Source: Zwartia vadi (GTDB taxonomy: Bacteria; Pseudomonadota; Gammaproteobacteria; Burkholderiales; Burkholderiaceae_B). Taken from it: a stretch of DNA of 64,000 nt. The position numbers and the translations under genes were made by a program. A model generated the notes under the pieces. The model saw nothing but the letters and a program-made list of their open reading frames with translations. It had not been told where the DNA came from and did not search any database. How positions within the stretch are numbered: the first letter of the stretch is position 1; each line of letters starts with the position of its first letter. The stretch lies in contig NZ_JAUHHE010000002.1 in the NCBI RefSeq assembly GCF_030410375.1, forward strand, positions 62,001 through 126,000, read 5' to 3'. Of the stretch, positions 1-9,172 are shown in pieces.

Positions 1-522
1 ATGTTTCATGTCGATCGCGATACCTGCGGCCTCCGCATACTGGAGAAGTTTTTCGCGGGAAACAAGATCCCACTCGCGCCAGGGAGCAATGACTTTTATG
101 CCTGGTTCCAGCGCGTAATAACCGAGCTCAAAACGAACTTGATCGTTACCTTTGCCAGTGGCGCCATGCGAAACCGCATCGGCGCCAACTTGACGCGCGA
201 TCTCGATTTGGCGCTTGGCGATCAGAGGGCGGGCAATCGATGTGCCGAGCAAGTATTCACCTTCGTAGACTGTGTTGCAACGGAACATTGGAAACACAAA
301 GTCTCTGACAAACTCTTCGCGCAGGTCGTCAATGAAAATCTGCTCAGGCTTGATACCAAATTTAATCGCTTTGGCGCGCGCAGGTTCAAGTTCCTCACCC
401 TGGCCAATGTCGGCGGTAAAGGTCACGACTTCGCACTGGTAGGTGTCCTGCAGCCACTTCAAAATGACCGAAGTGTCTAGACCGCCTGAATAGGCCAATA
501 CAACTTTTTTAATATCGCTCAT
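1..522 (-). CDS. argG: Argininosuccinate synthase, N-terminal part (gene runs off the window start)
   Basis: Reading the minus strand from an ATG at 522 gives 174 residues in one open frame up to the window edge. The N-terminus carries the ATP-pyrophosphatase loop AYSGGLDTS at residues 10-18 and later the [13 protein letters not shown] stretch that is characteristic of the family. The enzyme joins citrulline and aspartate using ATP, the next-to-last step of arginine synthesis in the cytosol. The C-terminal part lies outside the window. It lies downstream of argF and argD on the same strand, which supports an arginine cluster. No clear Shine-Dalgarno sequence precedes the ATG, but the family N-terminus fits this start. 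Confidence 0.96.
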   Translation of the reverse strand, partial: MSDIKKVVLAYSGGLDTSVILKWLQDTYQCEVVTFTADIGQGEELEPARAKAIKFGIKPEQIFIDDLREEFVRDFVFPMFRCNTVYEGEYLLGTSIARPLIAKRQIEIARQVGADAVSHGATGKGNDQVRFELGYYALEPGIKVIAPWREWDLVSREKLLQYAEAAGIAIDMKH

Positions 523-578
523 GAGCTGCTCTGTATGAAGAAAGTAAGGATTTTAACCCGTTGATTGGGTATATTGAA

Positions 579-1520
579 CTAGTTCACTTGGCCAAGGAGC
601 AGGAACTCCATCAAGGCTTTTTGGACGTGCAATCTGTTTTCAGCTTCGTCCCACACAACACTCTGAGGACCTTCGAGTACCTCTGTTGTCACTTCCTCGC
701 CGCGGTGAGCGGGTAAGCAATGCATGAACAACGCGTCGGGTGCAGCGCAGGCCATCATTTCCTCATCCACACACCAGTCTGCAAACGCTTTGCGCCGCTC
801 TTCGTTTTCAGCTTCGTAGCCCATGCTTGTCCAGACGTCCGTCGTCACAAGATGTGCGCCTTGGCAGGCGGCGTTGGGGTCGGCAAACTCTTTGAATGTG
901 GCTTCGTTGGTATGACCAATACGTGAGGGTTCGAGACGATAGCCCGCAGGCGCTGAAACATTGAGTTTGAAATCAAGAAGTTCCGCAGCTTGCAACCATG
1001 TATAAGCCATGTTGTTGGCATCACCTACCCAGGCAATAGTCTTACCAGCAATACTGCCTCGGTTTTCGATGAACGTAAAAATATCCGCCAAAATCTGGCA
1101 GGGGTGAAACTCATTGGTCAAGCCATTGATCACGGGCACACGAGAGTGTTCGGCAAAGCGCTCCAACCGCGTTTGCTCAAACGTGCGGATCATCACGATA
1201 TCCACCATGCGCGATACTACGCGCGCAGTGTCTTCGATAGGTTCGGAGCGGCCAAGCTGTGAGTCATTGGTCGTCAGATGAATGACAGACCCACCCATTT
1301 GGTACATGCCGGCCTCAAAAGATACGCGCGTGCGGGTGCTGGCTTTTTCAAACACCATCGCAAGTGTGCGATCGTGCAAGGAGTGATGGGGTTCGTAGCG
1401 TTTGAATTTATCCTTGATCAGACGCGCACGGTCGAGAACGTAGAGCAATTCCGAACGCGTGAAATCACTAAATTGCAGAAAATGTCTGATTTGAGCGTTC
1501 GGTTTTGCGGCGGTTGACAT
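579..1520 (-). CDS. argF: Ornithine carbamoyltransferase
   Basis: This 313-residue protein has the usual family length. It shows the carbamoyl-phosphate binding motif STRTR at residues 61-65, HPCQ at 139-142 in the hinge and ornithine-side motif HCLP at 267-270. The enzyme makes citrulline from ornithine and carbamoyl phosphate and feeds argG immediately downstream on the same strand (56 bases away). STRT and HCLP together separate it from aspartate carbamoyltransferase. Both the anabolic argF and catabolic arcB families share these motifs, but the argD and argG neighbours point to biosynthesis. Confidence 0.96.
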   Translation of the reverse strand: MSTAAKPNAQIRHFLQFSDFTRSELLYVLDRARLIKDKFKRYEPHHSLHDRTLAMVFEKASTRTRVSFEAGMYQMGGSVIHLTTNDSQLGRSEPIEDTARVVSRMVDIVMIRTFEQTRLERFAEHSRVPVINGLTNEFHPCQILADIFTFIENRGSIAGKTIAWVGDANNMAYTWLQAAELLDFKLNVSAPAGYRLEPSRIGHTNEATFKEFADPNAACQGAHLVTTDVWTSMGYEAENEERRKAFADWCVDEEMMACAAPDALFMHCLPAHRGEEVTTEVLEGPQSVVWDEAENRLHVQKALMEFLLLGQVN

Positions 1521-1568
1521 AATTGACTCGGTTATTGAAAAGACACTTATTGCTTGGCAAAGGCCTAA

Positions 1569-2744
1569 TTACTCGGCGGTAAAGGCCTTGATCAAAGGGA
1601 CTAGGATCTTGACGATTTGATCGGTCTCGGACTCAGTAATGATCAAGGGTGGAAGCATACGAATAACGCGGTCTCTCGTGACGTTGATCAGCAGTCCGGC
1701 CTCGAGTGCACGACCCACCAGAACGCCACAGGGCTTTTCCAGCTCGATGCCGAGCATCAGACCCTGGCCACGAACCTCCCGCACGCCTGGCACCCCCTTT
1801 AGCGCTTGCTGAAGGGACATTTTGAGATGAGCGCCTACTTTGGCAGCATGCTCAAGCAGTTTGTCATCTTCAAGGGTTTTCAGTGTTGCATTACCTGCTG
1901 CACAAACAAGTGGTCCGCCTCCAAAGGTTGTGCCATGACTGCCAGGTCCCAATACCCCGGCAGCAGGGCCCCGCGCGGCGATGGCACCGATGGGTACGCC
2001 GCCGCCGAGGCCTTTTGCCAATACGACAACGTCTGGCAGGATGTCTGCCCACTGATGCGCTAGCCACTTGCCGGTTCGGCCGATCCCTGATTGCACTTCG
2101 TCAATCATCATGAGCCAGCCGCGTTCGTTGCAAAGTTTACGTAAATCTTGCATGTAAGAGACATCAGATGGACGAATGCCACCTTCACCTTGCAACACTT
2201 CAAGCAGCACGGCGACGACACGCGGCTCTCGATCGCCAGCGGCTTTGATCGCGTTGAGATCGTTATAAGCGACTTTGATAAAACCTTCAGGCAAAGGACC
2301 AAAACCTGTGCGAGCCTTCTCGCTGTCCGTTGCGGCTAGTGTGCCCAGCGTGCGACCATGCCAAGAGGATTCCATCGTGATGATGGTTGGTAGATCATTG
2401 CCTTTTTTGTAGCCGTAATAGCGAGCAAGCTTGATGGCTGCCTCATTGGCTTCTGCACCGCTGTTACCGAACAAGACTTCTGTCATGCCCGAGATATCTA
2501 CGATTTTTTGAGCCAGCGCCTCTTGCTCCGGTACCTGATACAAGTTGGAGGTATGGATGAGTCGCGCAGCCTGTTGACTGATGGCCTCAACAAGTTTTGG
2601 ATGACCGTGACCCAAGCAAGAAACTCCAATGCCTGCCATCGCGTCAAGATAACGTCGGCCATTGGTGTCCCATAACCAAACGCCTTTACCATGGGTAAAC
2701 GCGACAGGAAGGCGGGCATACGTATTAGAAATGGCAGAGGTCAT
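1569..2744 (-). CDS. argD: Acetylornithine aminotransferase
   Basis: A 391-residue class III (fold type I) PLP aminotransferase. The PLP lysine is probably K244 in LAKGLGGG, and the aspartate that holds the cofactor pyridine nitrogen is D215 in MIDEVQSG. The enzyme transaminates N-acetylglutamate semialdehyde, and related enzymes also act on succinyl-diaminopimelate precursors. It heads the argD-argF-argG cluster, 48 bases before argF. Because a separate dapC lies near 40 kb, the arginine role is favoured. The 139-base gap before it is shared with the divergent DUF3579 gene and must hold both promoters. Confidence 0.93.
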   Translation of the reverse strand: MTSAISNTYARLPVAFTHGKGVWLWDTNGRRYLDAMAGIGVSCLGHGHPKLVEAISQQAARLIHTSNLYQVPEQEALAQKIVDISGMTEVLFGNSGAEANEAAIKLARYYGYKKGNDLPTIITMESSWHGRTLGTLAATDSEKARTGFGPLPEGFIKVAYNDLNAIKAAGDREPRVVAVLLEVLQGEGGIRPSDVSYMQDLRKLCNERGWLMMIDEVQSGIGRTGKWLAHQWADILPDVVVLAKGLGGGVPIGAIAARGPAAGVLGPGSHGTTFGGGPLVCAAGNATLKTLEDDKLLEHAAKVGAHLKMSLQQALKGVPGVREVRGQGLMLGIELEKPCGVLVGRALEAGLLINVTRDRVIRMLPPLIITESETDQIVKILVPLIKAFTAE

Positions 2745-2883
2745 TGCCTTGGCTCCGTAGTCAAAATGCCCACCATGCAGGATCGCAAAGTTATGGGCTC
2801 AAAACATCAATCATATACAATCTTGGCGATAGGCTCACGTATCAGAATTTCCTGAGTCTAATAATTGGCGATACAGGTTATGC

Positions 2884-3186
2884 ATGACATCAGAAGTTCG
2901 CTTTTTCATCATCTACGGTCAGACCCAGTCCGGCACAACTTTCAGACCTAGCGACTGGTCTGAACGGCTGGCGGGCGTGTTGGCCCCTTATCGACCGTCT
3001 GGAACGCTGGGCGGTCACCTTTCTTATTCGCCTTTTGCTATACCAACGGTTATCGATGGGATGCGCTGCGTCGTGATCGATGAGCGGCTGCGGGCTTTGG
3101 AGCCTCTTGCCTGGAAATTCGTGCAGGACTTTGCCCGTGATAACAATCTCAAGACTGAGACCCGTGTGACGGTTGAGCCACGCTAG
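2884..3186 (+). CDS. DUF3579 family protein
   Basis: A 100-residue soluble protein that I recognise as the DUF3579 type, small proteins found mainly in betaproteobacteria and of unknown function. The sequence contains a conserved core with GQTQSGTTFRPSDWSERL near residues 12-29 and a DERLRALEPLAWKFVQDFA helix near 66-84. There is no signal peptide or membrane segment. It is divergent from argD, and its stop codon overlaps the stop of the convergent dehydrogenase by four bases. No function can be assigned from sequence. Confidence 0.8.
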   Translation: MTSEVRFFIIYGQTQSGTTFRPSDWSERLAGVLAPYRPSGTLGGHLSYSPFAIPTVIDGMRCVVIDERLRALEPLAWKFVQDFARDNNLKTETRVTVEPR

Positions 3187-4136
3187 TCGATCGGTGTGAT
3201 CACCTGACCTGTCGAAAAAAATGATTCAAGGTTGTCCAGTAGACAATCAGTCATGGCTCGACGTGTCTCGTGCGTGGCACTCGCAACATGGGGCATCAGC
3301 ACGACATTGTTCATTGTTTTAAGCGCATCAGGGACTTTGGGCTCTTTGTCGAACACGTCCAGACCTGCACCACCCAATGCTCCCTCAGCCAGCACACGCA
3401 CCATTGCGGGCTCGTCAATCACTGAGCCGCGGGCGATATTGACCAATATACCTTTGGTTCCGAGGGCCCTCAAAACGGGCTCGTTAATCAGTCCACGCGT
3501 GCTGGCGCCGCCAACCGTTGCGACCACAAGGAAATCGCTCCAATTTGCCAGATCAATCAACGAGTCAAAGTAAGTGTAGGGCACGTCCGTGCGTGCACGA
3601 CGGTTATGGTAAGCGACATCCATATCAAAACCTAGGCCTCTACGGGCGATTGCCTCGCCAATACGGCCGAGTCCGACAATACCTAGTTTTTTCCCGCTCA
3701 CTCTGGTCCCGAGGGTCAGACTGCCGACCTTATTTTCCCAGTGATTGGCCCGCACAAAGCGATCGCCCCAGGCAATATTGCGGGCAGCCGCAATCAACAG
3801 TCCCCATGCTAAATCTGCCACGCAGTCGTTCAGTACCTCAGGCGTATTGCTGACGACAACATTGCGGCTCTGGGCGCTCTCGACATCGATCGAGTCATAA
3901 CCAACGCCCCAACTGCAGATTGCCCGTAGTTTGGGTAGCGCCTGAATCACCTCTGTCTTGCAGCCAATATTGGCAGATGTAGCAATGACTTCGATACTCT
4001 CTGCATGCTCTCTTAGAAAGGCCTGCGGATCAGATGCTTTCCAATACTGTAATACGTCATAACGCGCAGCAAGCTCCGCGTCAGCGGGTGCATGACCGGT
4101 GAGTGATCCGATTTGCAAAATACGAGGCTTAGTCAT
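3183..4136 (-). CDS. D-isomer-specific 2-hydroxyacid dehydrogenase
   Basis: This 317-residue NAD(P)-dependent oxidoreductase has the Rossmann glycine motif GLGRIG at residues 155-160. The catalytic triad is visible as R236 (NIARGS), E265 (DKEP) and H283 (MPHVAS). The family reduces 2-oxo acids such as glyoxylate, hydroxypyruvate or pyruvate to D-hydroxy acids. Family resemblance leans to hydroxypyruvate/glyoxylate reductase, but the substrate cannot be fixed from sequence. A hydroxypyruvate isomerase gene lies near 59.5 kb, too far for an operon. It is transcribed convergently with the DUF3579 gene. Confidence 0.88.
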   Translation of the reverse strand: MTKPRILQIGSLTGHAPADAELAARYDVLQYWKASDPQAFLREHAESIEVIATSANIGCKTEVIQALPKLRAICSWGVGYDSIDVESAQSRNVVVSNTPEVLNDCVADLAWGLLIAAARNIAWGDRFVRANHWENKVGSLTLGTRVSGKKLGIVGLGRIGEAIARRGLGFDMDVAYHNRRARTDVPYTYFDSLIDLANWSDFLVVATVGGASTRGLINEPVLRALGTKGILVNIARGSVIDEPAMVRVLAEGALGGAGLDVFDKEPKVPDALKTMNNVVLMPHVASATHETRRAMTDCLLDNLESFFSTGQVITPID

Positions 4137-4239
4137 TTTGTATGGTCTGTCCGGTGAGGTAATTTCAACAAGGCACGCTTGACTGATTGATTATAAATAT
4201 CCGGCTACAACTAATTATTAATACTGACGGCTTAATGCA

Positions 4240-4262
4240 AAACAGCCCATTAAGGGCTGTTT
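4240..4262 (-). terminator. Intrinsic terminator downstream of rpsT
   Basis: A 9-bp perfect stem (4240-4248 with 4254-4262) with a 5-base loop is followed on the minus strand by TTTT. It lies about 130 bases past the rpsT stop and fits a rho-independent terminator for that gene. On the plus strand the T run is weak. Confidence 0.7.
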
Positions 4263-4394
4263 CAAATTCTTCACCAATAATAATCTAACTGATAGGTAAG
4301 TGGGTACAACACTACCGACTGCGCATCGTCACGTAACTACTGAGTATTGGAGATACCAAATCACTCAGACTCGTTTAAATCAGAAACGAAACTT

Positions 4395-4658
4395 TTAGGC
4401 TAGCGACTTGACTGCGGCAGACAAGCGACTCTTGTGACGAGCAGCTTTGTTCTTGTGGATAATATTCTTATCCGCAACGCGATCAATCACGCTTGTTGCT
4501 TTCTGGAGCACTTCTGCAGCTGCGGCCTTGTCACCAGAGTCGATCGCTGTACGAACACGCTTGATTGCGGTACGAAGCATCGAACGCAGGCTGGAATTGT
4601 GCATGTTGCGAACAACTGATTGGCGTGCACGTTTGCGAGCTTGGGCGGTATTTGCCAT
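4395..4658 (-). CDS. rpsT: 30S ribosomal protein S20
   Basis: An 87-residue, highly basic protein with the S20 start [13 protein letters not shown] and the conserved core around [10 protein letters not shown] near the C-terminus. S20 binds 16S rRNA early in small-subunit assembly. The length matches the family (about 87). It is a single-gene unit: a promoter candidate lies about 95 bases upstream and an intrinsic terminator downstream at 4240-4262. The roughly 130-base untranslated tail before the terminator is longer than needed, and I see no further gene in it. Confidence 0.98.
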   Translation of the reverse strand: MANTAQARKRARQSVVRNMHNSSLRSMLRTAIKRVRTAIDSGDKAAAAEVLQKATSVIDRVADKNIIHKNKAARHKSRLSAAVKSLA

Positions 4659-4753
4659 GAATGATCTGTCTTATCTTTAAAATGCGCGCAAATGATTGCT
4701 GTAAAAGCTGACTATCAAGATCAATTTGCGCTCTTGGTTGAGTTCAGTCCGCT

Positions 4754-4781
4754 ATGATAGCATTAAGTCACTGAATTGCAA
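4754..4781 (-). promoter_or_regulatory. Candidate sigma-70 promoter of rpsT
   Basis: On the minus strand TTGCAA (4781-4776) is followed after 16 bases by TATCAT (4759-4754). These match the -35 box in 4 of 6 and the -10 box in 5 of 6 positions. It lies about 95 bases upstream of the rpsT start. This is pattern matching only. Confidence 0.45.
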
Positions 4782-4805
4782 ACCCTATTTGGCTCAATTT
4801 GCTGC

Positions 4806-6371
4806 CTATGTTGGTTCTGGCGCGCGTCTAAAGTGTTTTAGACGCATCCCTAGCAACCATAAGGTCGAAAGATAGGTTATGGCGGAGATTGATAGAGTTA
4901 AAAATAGCAAAAAAACTCTTAGCCACGGTGTTGTTTGCAGATCAAGCCATCCTATGTGATGCGCGGCATACCAAAGTGGCAAAGACATCGCGATCAGGCC
5001 ACAAGCTTGTCTGAGTAAAAAGGCGAGCCAACCCGGGCAAGGTTGATAGATCCCCTTGCGTCGTAACCCGACATACAGTGCAGTAGCATTCAAACAGGCA
5101 CCGAGTCCGATTGCAAGTGCGAGTCCTGCGTGTGCAAGCCAAGGCACAAGCAACAGATTTAGAAGCTGCGTCACAATCAGGACGCCAATTGCAATTTTGA
5201 CAGGTGTGCGGATGTCTTGTTTGGCATAAAAACCTGGTGCGAGAATCTTTATTGTCAACAGTCCGATCAATCCGACGGAGTAGGCCATCACAGCGAGACG
5301 GGTTTGCAGTACGTCCGCTGAACTAAAGGCGCCGTAGTGGAAAAGTGTTGCAACTAAGGCGTCGGCAAGCAGCACCATCGTCAATGCCGCGGGTAGGCCA
5401 AGCAGTAGCATCAGTTTAAGACCCCAGTCTAATAAATGACTGTAGCGTTGATGGCCATCGGTCTGTGCATGTGCTTTTGAAAGGCTAGGCAATAACACGG
5501 TGCCAAGCGCAACCCCAATCAAAGCCGTTGGGAACTCCATCAGACGGTCCGCAAAGGACAACCATGTGACGCTTCCCGGCGTCAGCCAGGTCGCGATATT
5601 CGTGTTAATAAGCAAGGATATTTGAGCAACCGAGACACCCAAGGTGGCCGGTAACATTTGTTTCATGATCCTTCTGACGATAGGGTCTTGAAACGCGGGC
5701 TTGACGGGACCGATCAAGCGGGGTCTGAGTCCGAGTCGCATTAGCGCCCACCATTGAACTGAGAGCTGCGCCAGACCACCCAGCATCACACCGGCGGCTA
5801 AGGCATAGATAGGCTGAGGGAAGAAATTTGACAACAGAAGGCTGCTGCCTATCATTGATACATTCAGCAGAACAGGCGTAAAGGCGGGTACTGCGAAGCG
5901 GCGCCAGGTATTGAGCACACCGGAGGCAAAAGCGACGAGCGACATGCAAATAATGTAGGGAAACATCACGCGTGTCATCCAGACCGCCGCATCAAAGTCA
6001 TTTGCGCGGGCAGGTTCGGTCAGTCCGCTTGCCATCGCCATGACTACCCAGGGAGCGCCGATTACACCAACCACAGTGGTTAGCGTTAAAACAAGAAATA
6101 AAGTAATTGCCACGCGGTCAAGCAAGACTCTTACGGCTTCGGGTTCGTGTTGGTTGCGAACTTCACCCAGAATGGGAACGAAAGATTGAGCGAAGGCACC
6201 CTCTGCAAAAAGGCGACGCAGCAAATTTGGAATCCGGAAAGCGACCCAAAAGGCGTCTGTTAGCGCTCCTGCACCGAAAGCTCTGGCAATGATAATGTCG
6301 CGTGCCAAGCCAGTGATACGCGAGAGCAGCGTAAAGCTGCTGACGGTCGCGGCGGCACGCAACAGGCTCAT
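4806..6371 (-). CDS. murJ: Lipid II flippase MurJ (MviN family)
   Basis: A 521-residue polytopic inner-membrane protein with about 14 predicted hydrophobic segments. The conserved N-terminal signature is SFTLLSRITGLARD near residues 12-25 and PNLLRRLFAEGAF near 48-60. MurJ moves lipid-linked peptidoglycan precursors to the outer face of the inner membrane. The length is typical (about 510-525). Its ATG overlaps the stop of the upstream SDR gene as ATGA, suggesting translational coupling. The neighbour rpsT downstream is a frequent partner of murJ in betaproteobacteria. Confidence 0.96.
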   Translation of the reverse strand: MSLLRAAATVSSFTLLSRITGLARDIIIARAFGAGALTDAFWVAFRIPNLLRRLFAEGAFAQSFVPILGEVRNQHEPEAVRVLLDRVAITLFLVLTLTTVVGVIGAPWVVMAMASGLTEPARANDFDAAVWMTRVMFPYIICMSLVAFASGVLNTWRRFAVPAFTPVLLNVSMIGSSLLLSNFFPQPIYALAAGVMLGGLAQLSVQWWALMRLGLRPRLIGPVKPAFQDPIVRRIMKQMLPATLGVSVAQISLLINTNIATWLTPGSVTWLSFADRLMEFPTALIGVALGTVLLPSLSKAHAQTDGHQRYSHLLDWGLKLMLLLGLPAALTMVLLADALVATLFHYGAFSSADVLQTRLAVMAYSVGLIGLLTIKILAPGFYAKQDIRTPVKIAIGVLIVTQLLNLLLVPWLAHAGLALAIGLGACLNATALYVGLRRKGIYQPCPGWLAFLLRQACGLIAMSLPLWYAAHHIGWLDLQTTPWLRVFLLFLTLSISAITYLSTLWLLGMRLKHFRRAPEPT

Positions 6372-7126
6372 TTAGGCGGCATGCGAATGGCACCATCCAG
6401 CCGAATCGTTTCACCGTTCAGCATTTCGTTGGTGACAATTTGATGGACGAGTTTGGCATAGTCCTCAGGTCGTCCAAAGCGCGAAGGAAAGGGGATACTG
6501 GCAGCTAGCGAGTCCTGAACGGCTTGGGGCATGCCAAACATCATCGGTGTGCCAAAAATGCCCGGTGCGATCGTGATGCAACGAATGCCGAGTGGTGCGA
6601 GGTCACGCGCGATCGGTAGCGTCATGCCTACCACCCCAGCCTTTGAGGCAGAGTAGGCGGCTTGACCGATTTGACCATCGTAGGCAGCAACGGAGGCAGT
6701 GTTGATTAATACACCGCGTTCGCCAGTTGGTTCGGGTTCGTTTTTACTCATCGCTTCGGAAGCCACTCGAATCATATTGAAGCTACCGATTAGATTGATC
6801 GTGATGACTTTCTGGAACATATCCAGGGGATGCGCCCCGTTTTTGCCGACTGTTTTTGCAGCAGGTGCAATACCGGCGCAATTCACCAAGCCAAATAGTG
6901 GTCCCAGCTCCAGCGCGGCTGCAACGGCGGCACGCGCATCTTGCTCCTGCGTGACATCGCAGTGTACATAGCGTTGTCCGAGCTCTTTGGCGAGGGCGTG
7001 GCCCGCTTCGTCCTGAACGTCGGCCAGCACAACATGTGCGCCGTTAGCGCATAGCATTTTGGCTGTTCCCGCACCCAGACCCGATGCGCCGCCTGTCACG
7101 ATAAAGACTTTATTTTTGATTTCCAT
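6368..7126 (-). CDS. SDR-family 3-hydroxyacyl-CoA dehydrogenase (HSD10-like)
   Basis: A 252-residue short-chain dehydrogenase. The cofactor motif TGGASGLG spans residues 11-18, and the catalytic set is S145, Y158 and K162 (YSASK). The stretches INTASVAAYDGQIGQAAYS and PIARDLAPLGIR strongly resemble type II 3-hydroxyacyl-CoA dehydrogenase (the HSD17B10 group), which acts in fatty-acid or branched-chain acyl-CoA oxidation. It precedes murJ with a 4-base overlap and follows adk by 23 bases, so transcription may start upstream of adk. The family is firm; the natural substrate is inferred. Confidence 0.87.
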   Translation of the reverse strand: MEIKNKVFIVTGGASGLGAGTAKMLCANGAHVVLADVQDEAGHALAKELGQRYVHCDVTQEQDARAAVAAALELGPLFGLVNCAGIAPAAKTVGKNGAHPLDMFQKVITINLIGSFNMIRVASEAMSKNEPEPTGERGVLINTASVAAYDGQIGQAAYSASKAGVVGMTLPIARDLAPLGIRCITIAPGIFGTPMMFGMPQAVQDSLAASIPFPSRFGRPEDYAKLVHQIVTNEMLNGETIRLDGAIRMPPK

Positions 7127-7149
7127 GAGGCTTTTCAGTTGAGTTGAAC

Positions 7150-7836
<687 letters not shown>

Positions 7837-7910
7837 TTATGCCGCATTGCAACCGCTCAGTTTTTGTTGATTAAAAAAAACCATTTAAATCAATAACTTG
7901 TTTTATTAAG

Positions 7911-7940
7911 ATGATGTTTCACTTCAGATAGCTGTGTCAA
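7911..7940 (-). promoter_or_regulatory. Candidate adk promoter overlapping the repeat cluster
   Basis: On the minus strand a perfect TTGACA (7940-7935) is followed after 18 bases by CATCAT (7916-7911), a 4 of 6 match to the -10 consensus. The -35 hexamer is part of the last 11-bp repeat unit. It lies about 110 bases upstream of the adk start. Seen in sequence; promoter activity is inferred. Confidence 0.4.
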
Positions 7941-7965
7941 ATTTGTGTCAAATTTGTGTCAAATC
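7931..7965. repeat. Three tandem copies of an 11-bp palindromic unit (TTTGTGTCAAA)
   Basis: TGTGTCAAATT repeats at 7933-7943 and 7944-7954, with a one-base variant at 7955-7965. Read in another phase the unit is TTTG-TGT-CAAA, a palindrome with a 3-base centre; perfect copies are at 7942-7952 and 7953-7963. The pitch of 11 bp is about one helical turn, so bound proteins would line up on one DNA face. A second two-copy cluster lies at 9138-9159. The pattern suggests binding sites for the HTH protein encoded between them. Confidence 0.75.
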
Positions 7966-8171
7966 TGTATGTCTGACTATGAAAAATATATATATTTCAA
8001 TAGCTTAGAATCAAAATCAAAATTATTTATAAGAGTAATTGATCTCTCGTATTTAACAAGTTAGTTATTAAAATCAAAAAATTTTTAAAGAGGTTATTTC
8101 GATCAAAACGTCCAAATTTTTCAATAAGATTTTTAAAAGGGTTCAAGAAAGTCACAAAGTTTTTGAAGGGA

Positions 8172-8228
8172 ATGGCTAAAACTATCTTTATTTTGATAGC
8201 AGAAATATTGTTAGTGCTCTCAGTGTGA
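8172..8228 (+). CDS. Possible 18-residue hydrophobic micropeptide
   Basis: An ATG at 8172 opens an 18-codon frame ending in TGA, preceded by GAAGGG a few bases upstream, which is a plausible Shine-Dalgarno sequence. The peptide begins MAKTIF and is almost entirely Ile, Leu, Val and Ala with one Glu, so it could insert in the membrane. Size and character recall type I toxin peptides such as the Ibs group, but I see no sequence identity to a named family. The frame lies convergent to the repressor gene. In AT-rich DNA such a frame can arise by chance. Confidence 0.2.
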   Translation: MAKTIFILIAEILLVLSV

Positions 8229-8243
8229 ATAAAGGTTCCTCAT

Positions 8244-8903
8244 CTAGATGACAGGTGAAATCACAAAAATTACACGCGCTAAAACCTTGAGTAATCCAAA
8301 CACTTCTTTTGAAATTTGCTGCTTCTTTTCGTTACCATTGCACAGCAAAATTGTTTGTTCAATGACGATTAAGCGCCTTGCGATGATTTTGCCATTATCG
8401 AGTAAAAGATAAACACCGTCTGTAGGATCTTCAATTTCGCCGTCATCGACCAACACGACAGAGCCAGAGGCAAGCTCTTTGAATGAATCATCTTCAATGC
8501 GAATTAGCTTCAAATTTTCTGGCGACACCTTAATGTCTTTACAAAAATTTTCAGACATAGCAAACCAAGTTAGGACTGACTCGGTTGATACATCCCCAAT
8601 TTGACCTGTGTTAGGTGCCACAAAGCCCGTTAGCGAGTCTGGAGCTAGATGAGCAAAACGAGGGGAAATCTCTCTCAAGTTAACGCGCAAAATTTTGGCA
8701 AATTTAGAAACAGCAAAGAAACTTAACGCTACTTTGCCATTGAGGTATTGGCTAATTGAACTTTGACTGTTGAATCCAAGCTCTTTTGCAGCTCTTACTT
8801 GACTTAGCCCCAGTTCATCCTTTTTGTCTTGCCATAGCTTTTTGAGACGTTTTGCATCTTCAATTTCTTGATAGGTTAATGGTGAGCGCCCTTTGCCTGT
8901 CAT
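8244..8903 (-). CDS. XRE-family repressor with degenerate S24 (LexA/CI-like) C-terminal domain
   Basis: A 219-residue protein. Residues about 17-80 form an HTH of the XRE/CI type (LSQVRAAKELGF, then SQSSISQYLNGK). Residues about 125-219 resemble the S24 fold of LexA and phage CI. By alignment to LexA the nucleophile is kept as S140 (DDSF), but the lysine position of VKRL reads RRL, giving R176. No clear Ala-Gly cleavage site is seen in the linker. Self-cleavage is therefore probably lost, while dimerisation may remain. It stands alone in an AT-rich island between kdsB and adk with no integrase, excision or structural phage gene. It could be a prophage remnant or a domesticated regulator. Confidence 0.8.
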   Translation of the reverse strand: MTGKGRSPLTYQEIEDAKRLKKLWQDKKDELGLSQVRAAKELGFNSQSSISQYLNGKVALSFFAVSKFAKILRVNLREISPRFAHLAPDSLTGFVAPNTGQIGDVSTESVLTWFAMSENFCKDIKVSPENLKLIRIEDDSFKELASGSVVLVDDGEIEDPTDGVYLLLDNGKIIARRLIVIEQTILLCNGNEKKQQISKEVFGLLKVLARVIFVISPVI

Positions 8904-9137
8904 GGCAAAAAATCCTTGAGTTTGATAGCAGCTGCATTGAACAGATAAAACACTAAAAATAATGTTTCTTTGGCATGGATGATAGCTTTAAATATCTCAT
9001 GGAAAACAGAGATTGATAAAAGATCAAGGTGGTGAGTCTTTGGTGACTCGGAATCTTATACGCTGAAGTTAAATTTTTTCTAAAGTTAATTGCTCTCTTG
9101 TTGTATAAAAGAATAACGTAAAACCAGTTAAAAACAC

Positions 9138-9159
9138 TGTGTCAAATTTGTGTCAGTTC
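9138..9159. repeat. Second, two-copy cluster of the 11-bp repeat
   Basis: TGTGTCAAATT at 9138-9148 is identical to the units at 7933-7954 and is followed by a degenerate copy at 9149-9159. It lies about 235 bases upstream of the repressor start. Together with 7931-7965 it brackets the repressor gene, as operator pairs do. Confidence 0.65.
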
Positions 9160-9172
9160 ACAAGTGATACTT

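Noticed and set aside
1..480. A 159-codon plus-strand open frame at the window start
   Set aside because: It lies antisense to argG, whose minus-strand frame carries clear synthase motifs.
7931..7965. Short tandem repeats as a CRISPR array or plasmid iterons
   Set aside because: Units are only 11 bp with no spacers, there are no cas or rep genes nearby, and the dyad symmetry fits operators better.
9034..9049. GAGTC/GACTC hairpin as an operator of the island repressor
   Set aside because: Only 5 bp arms and a single copy; the 11-bp repeats are far better candidates.
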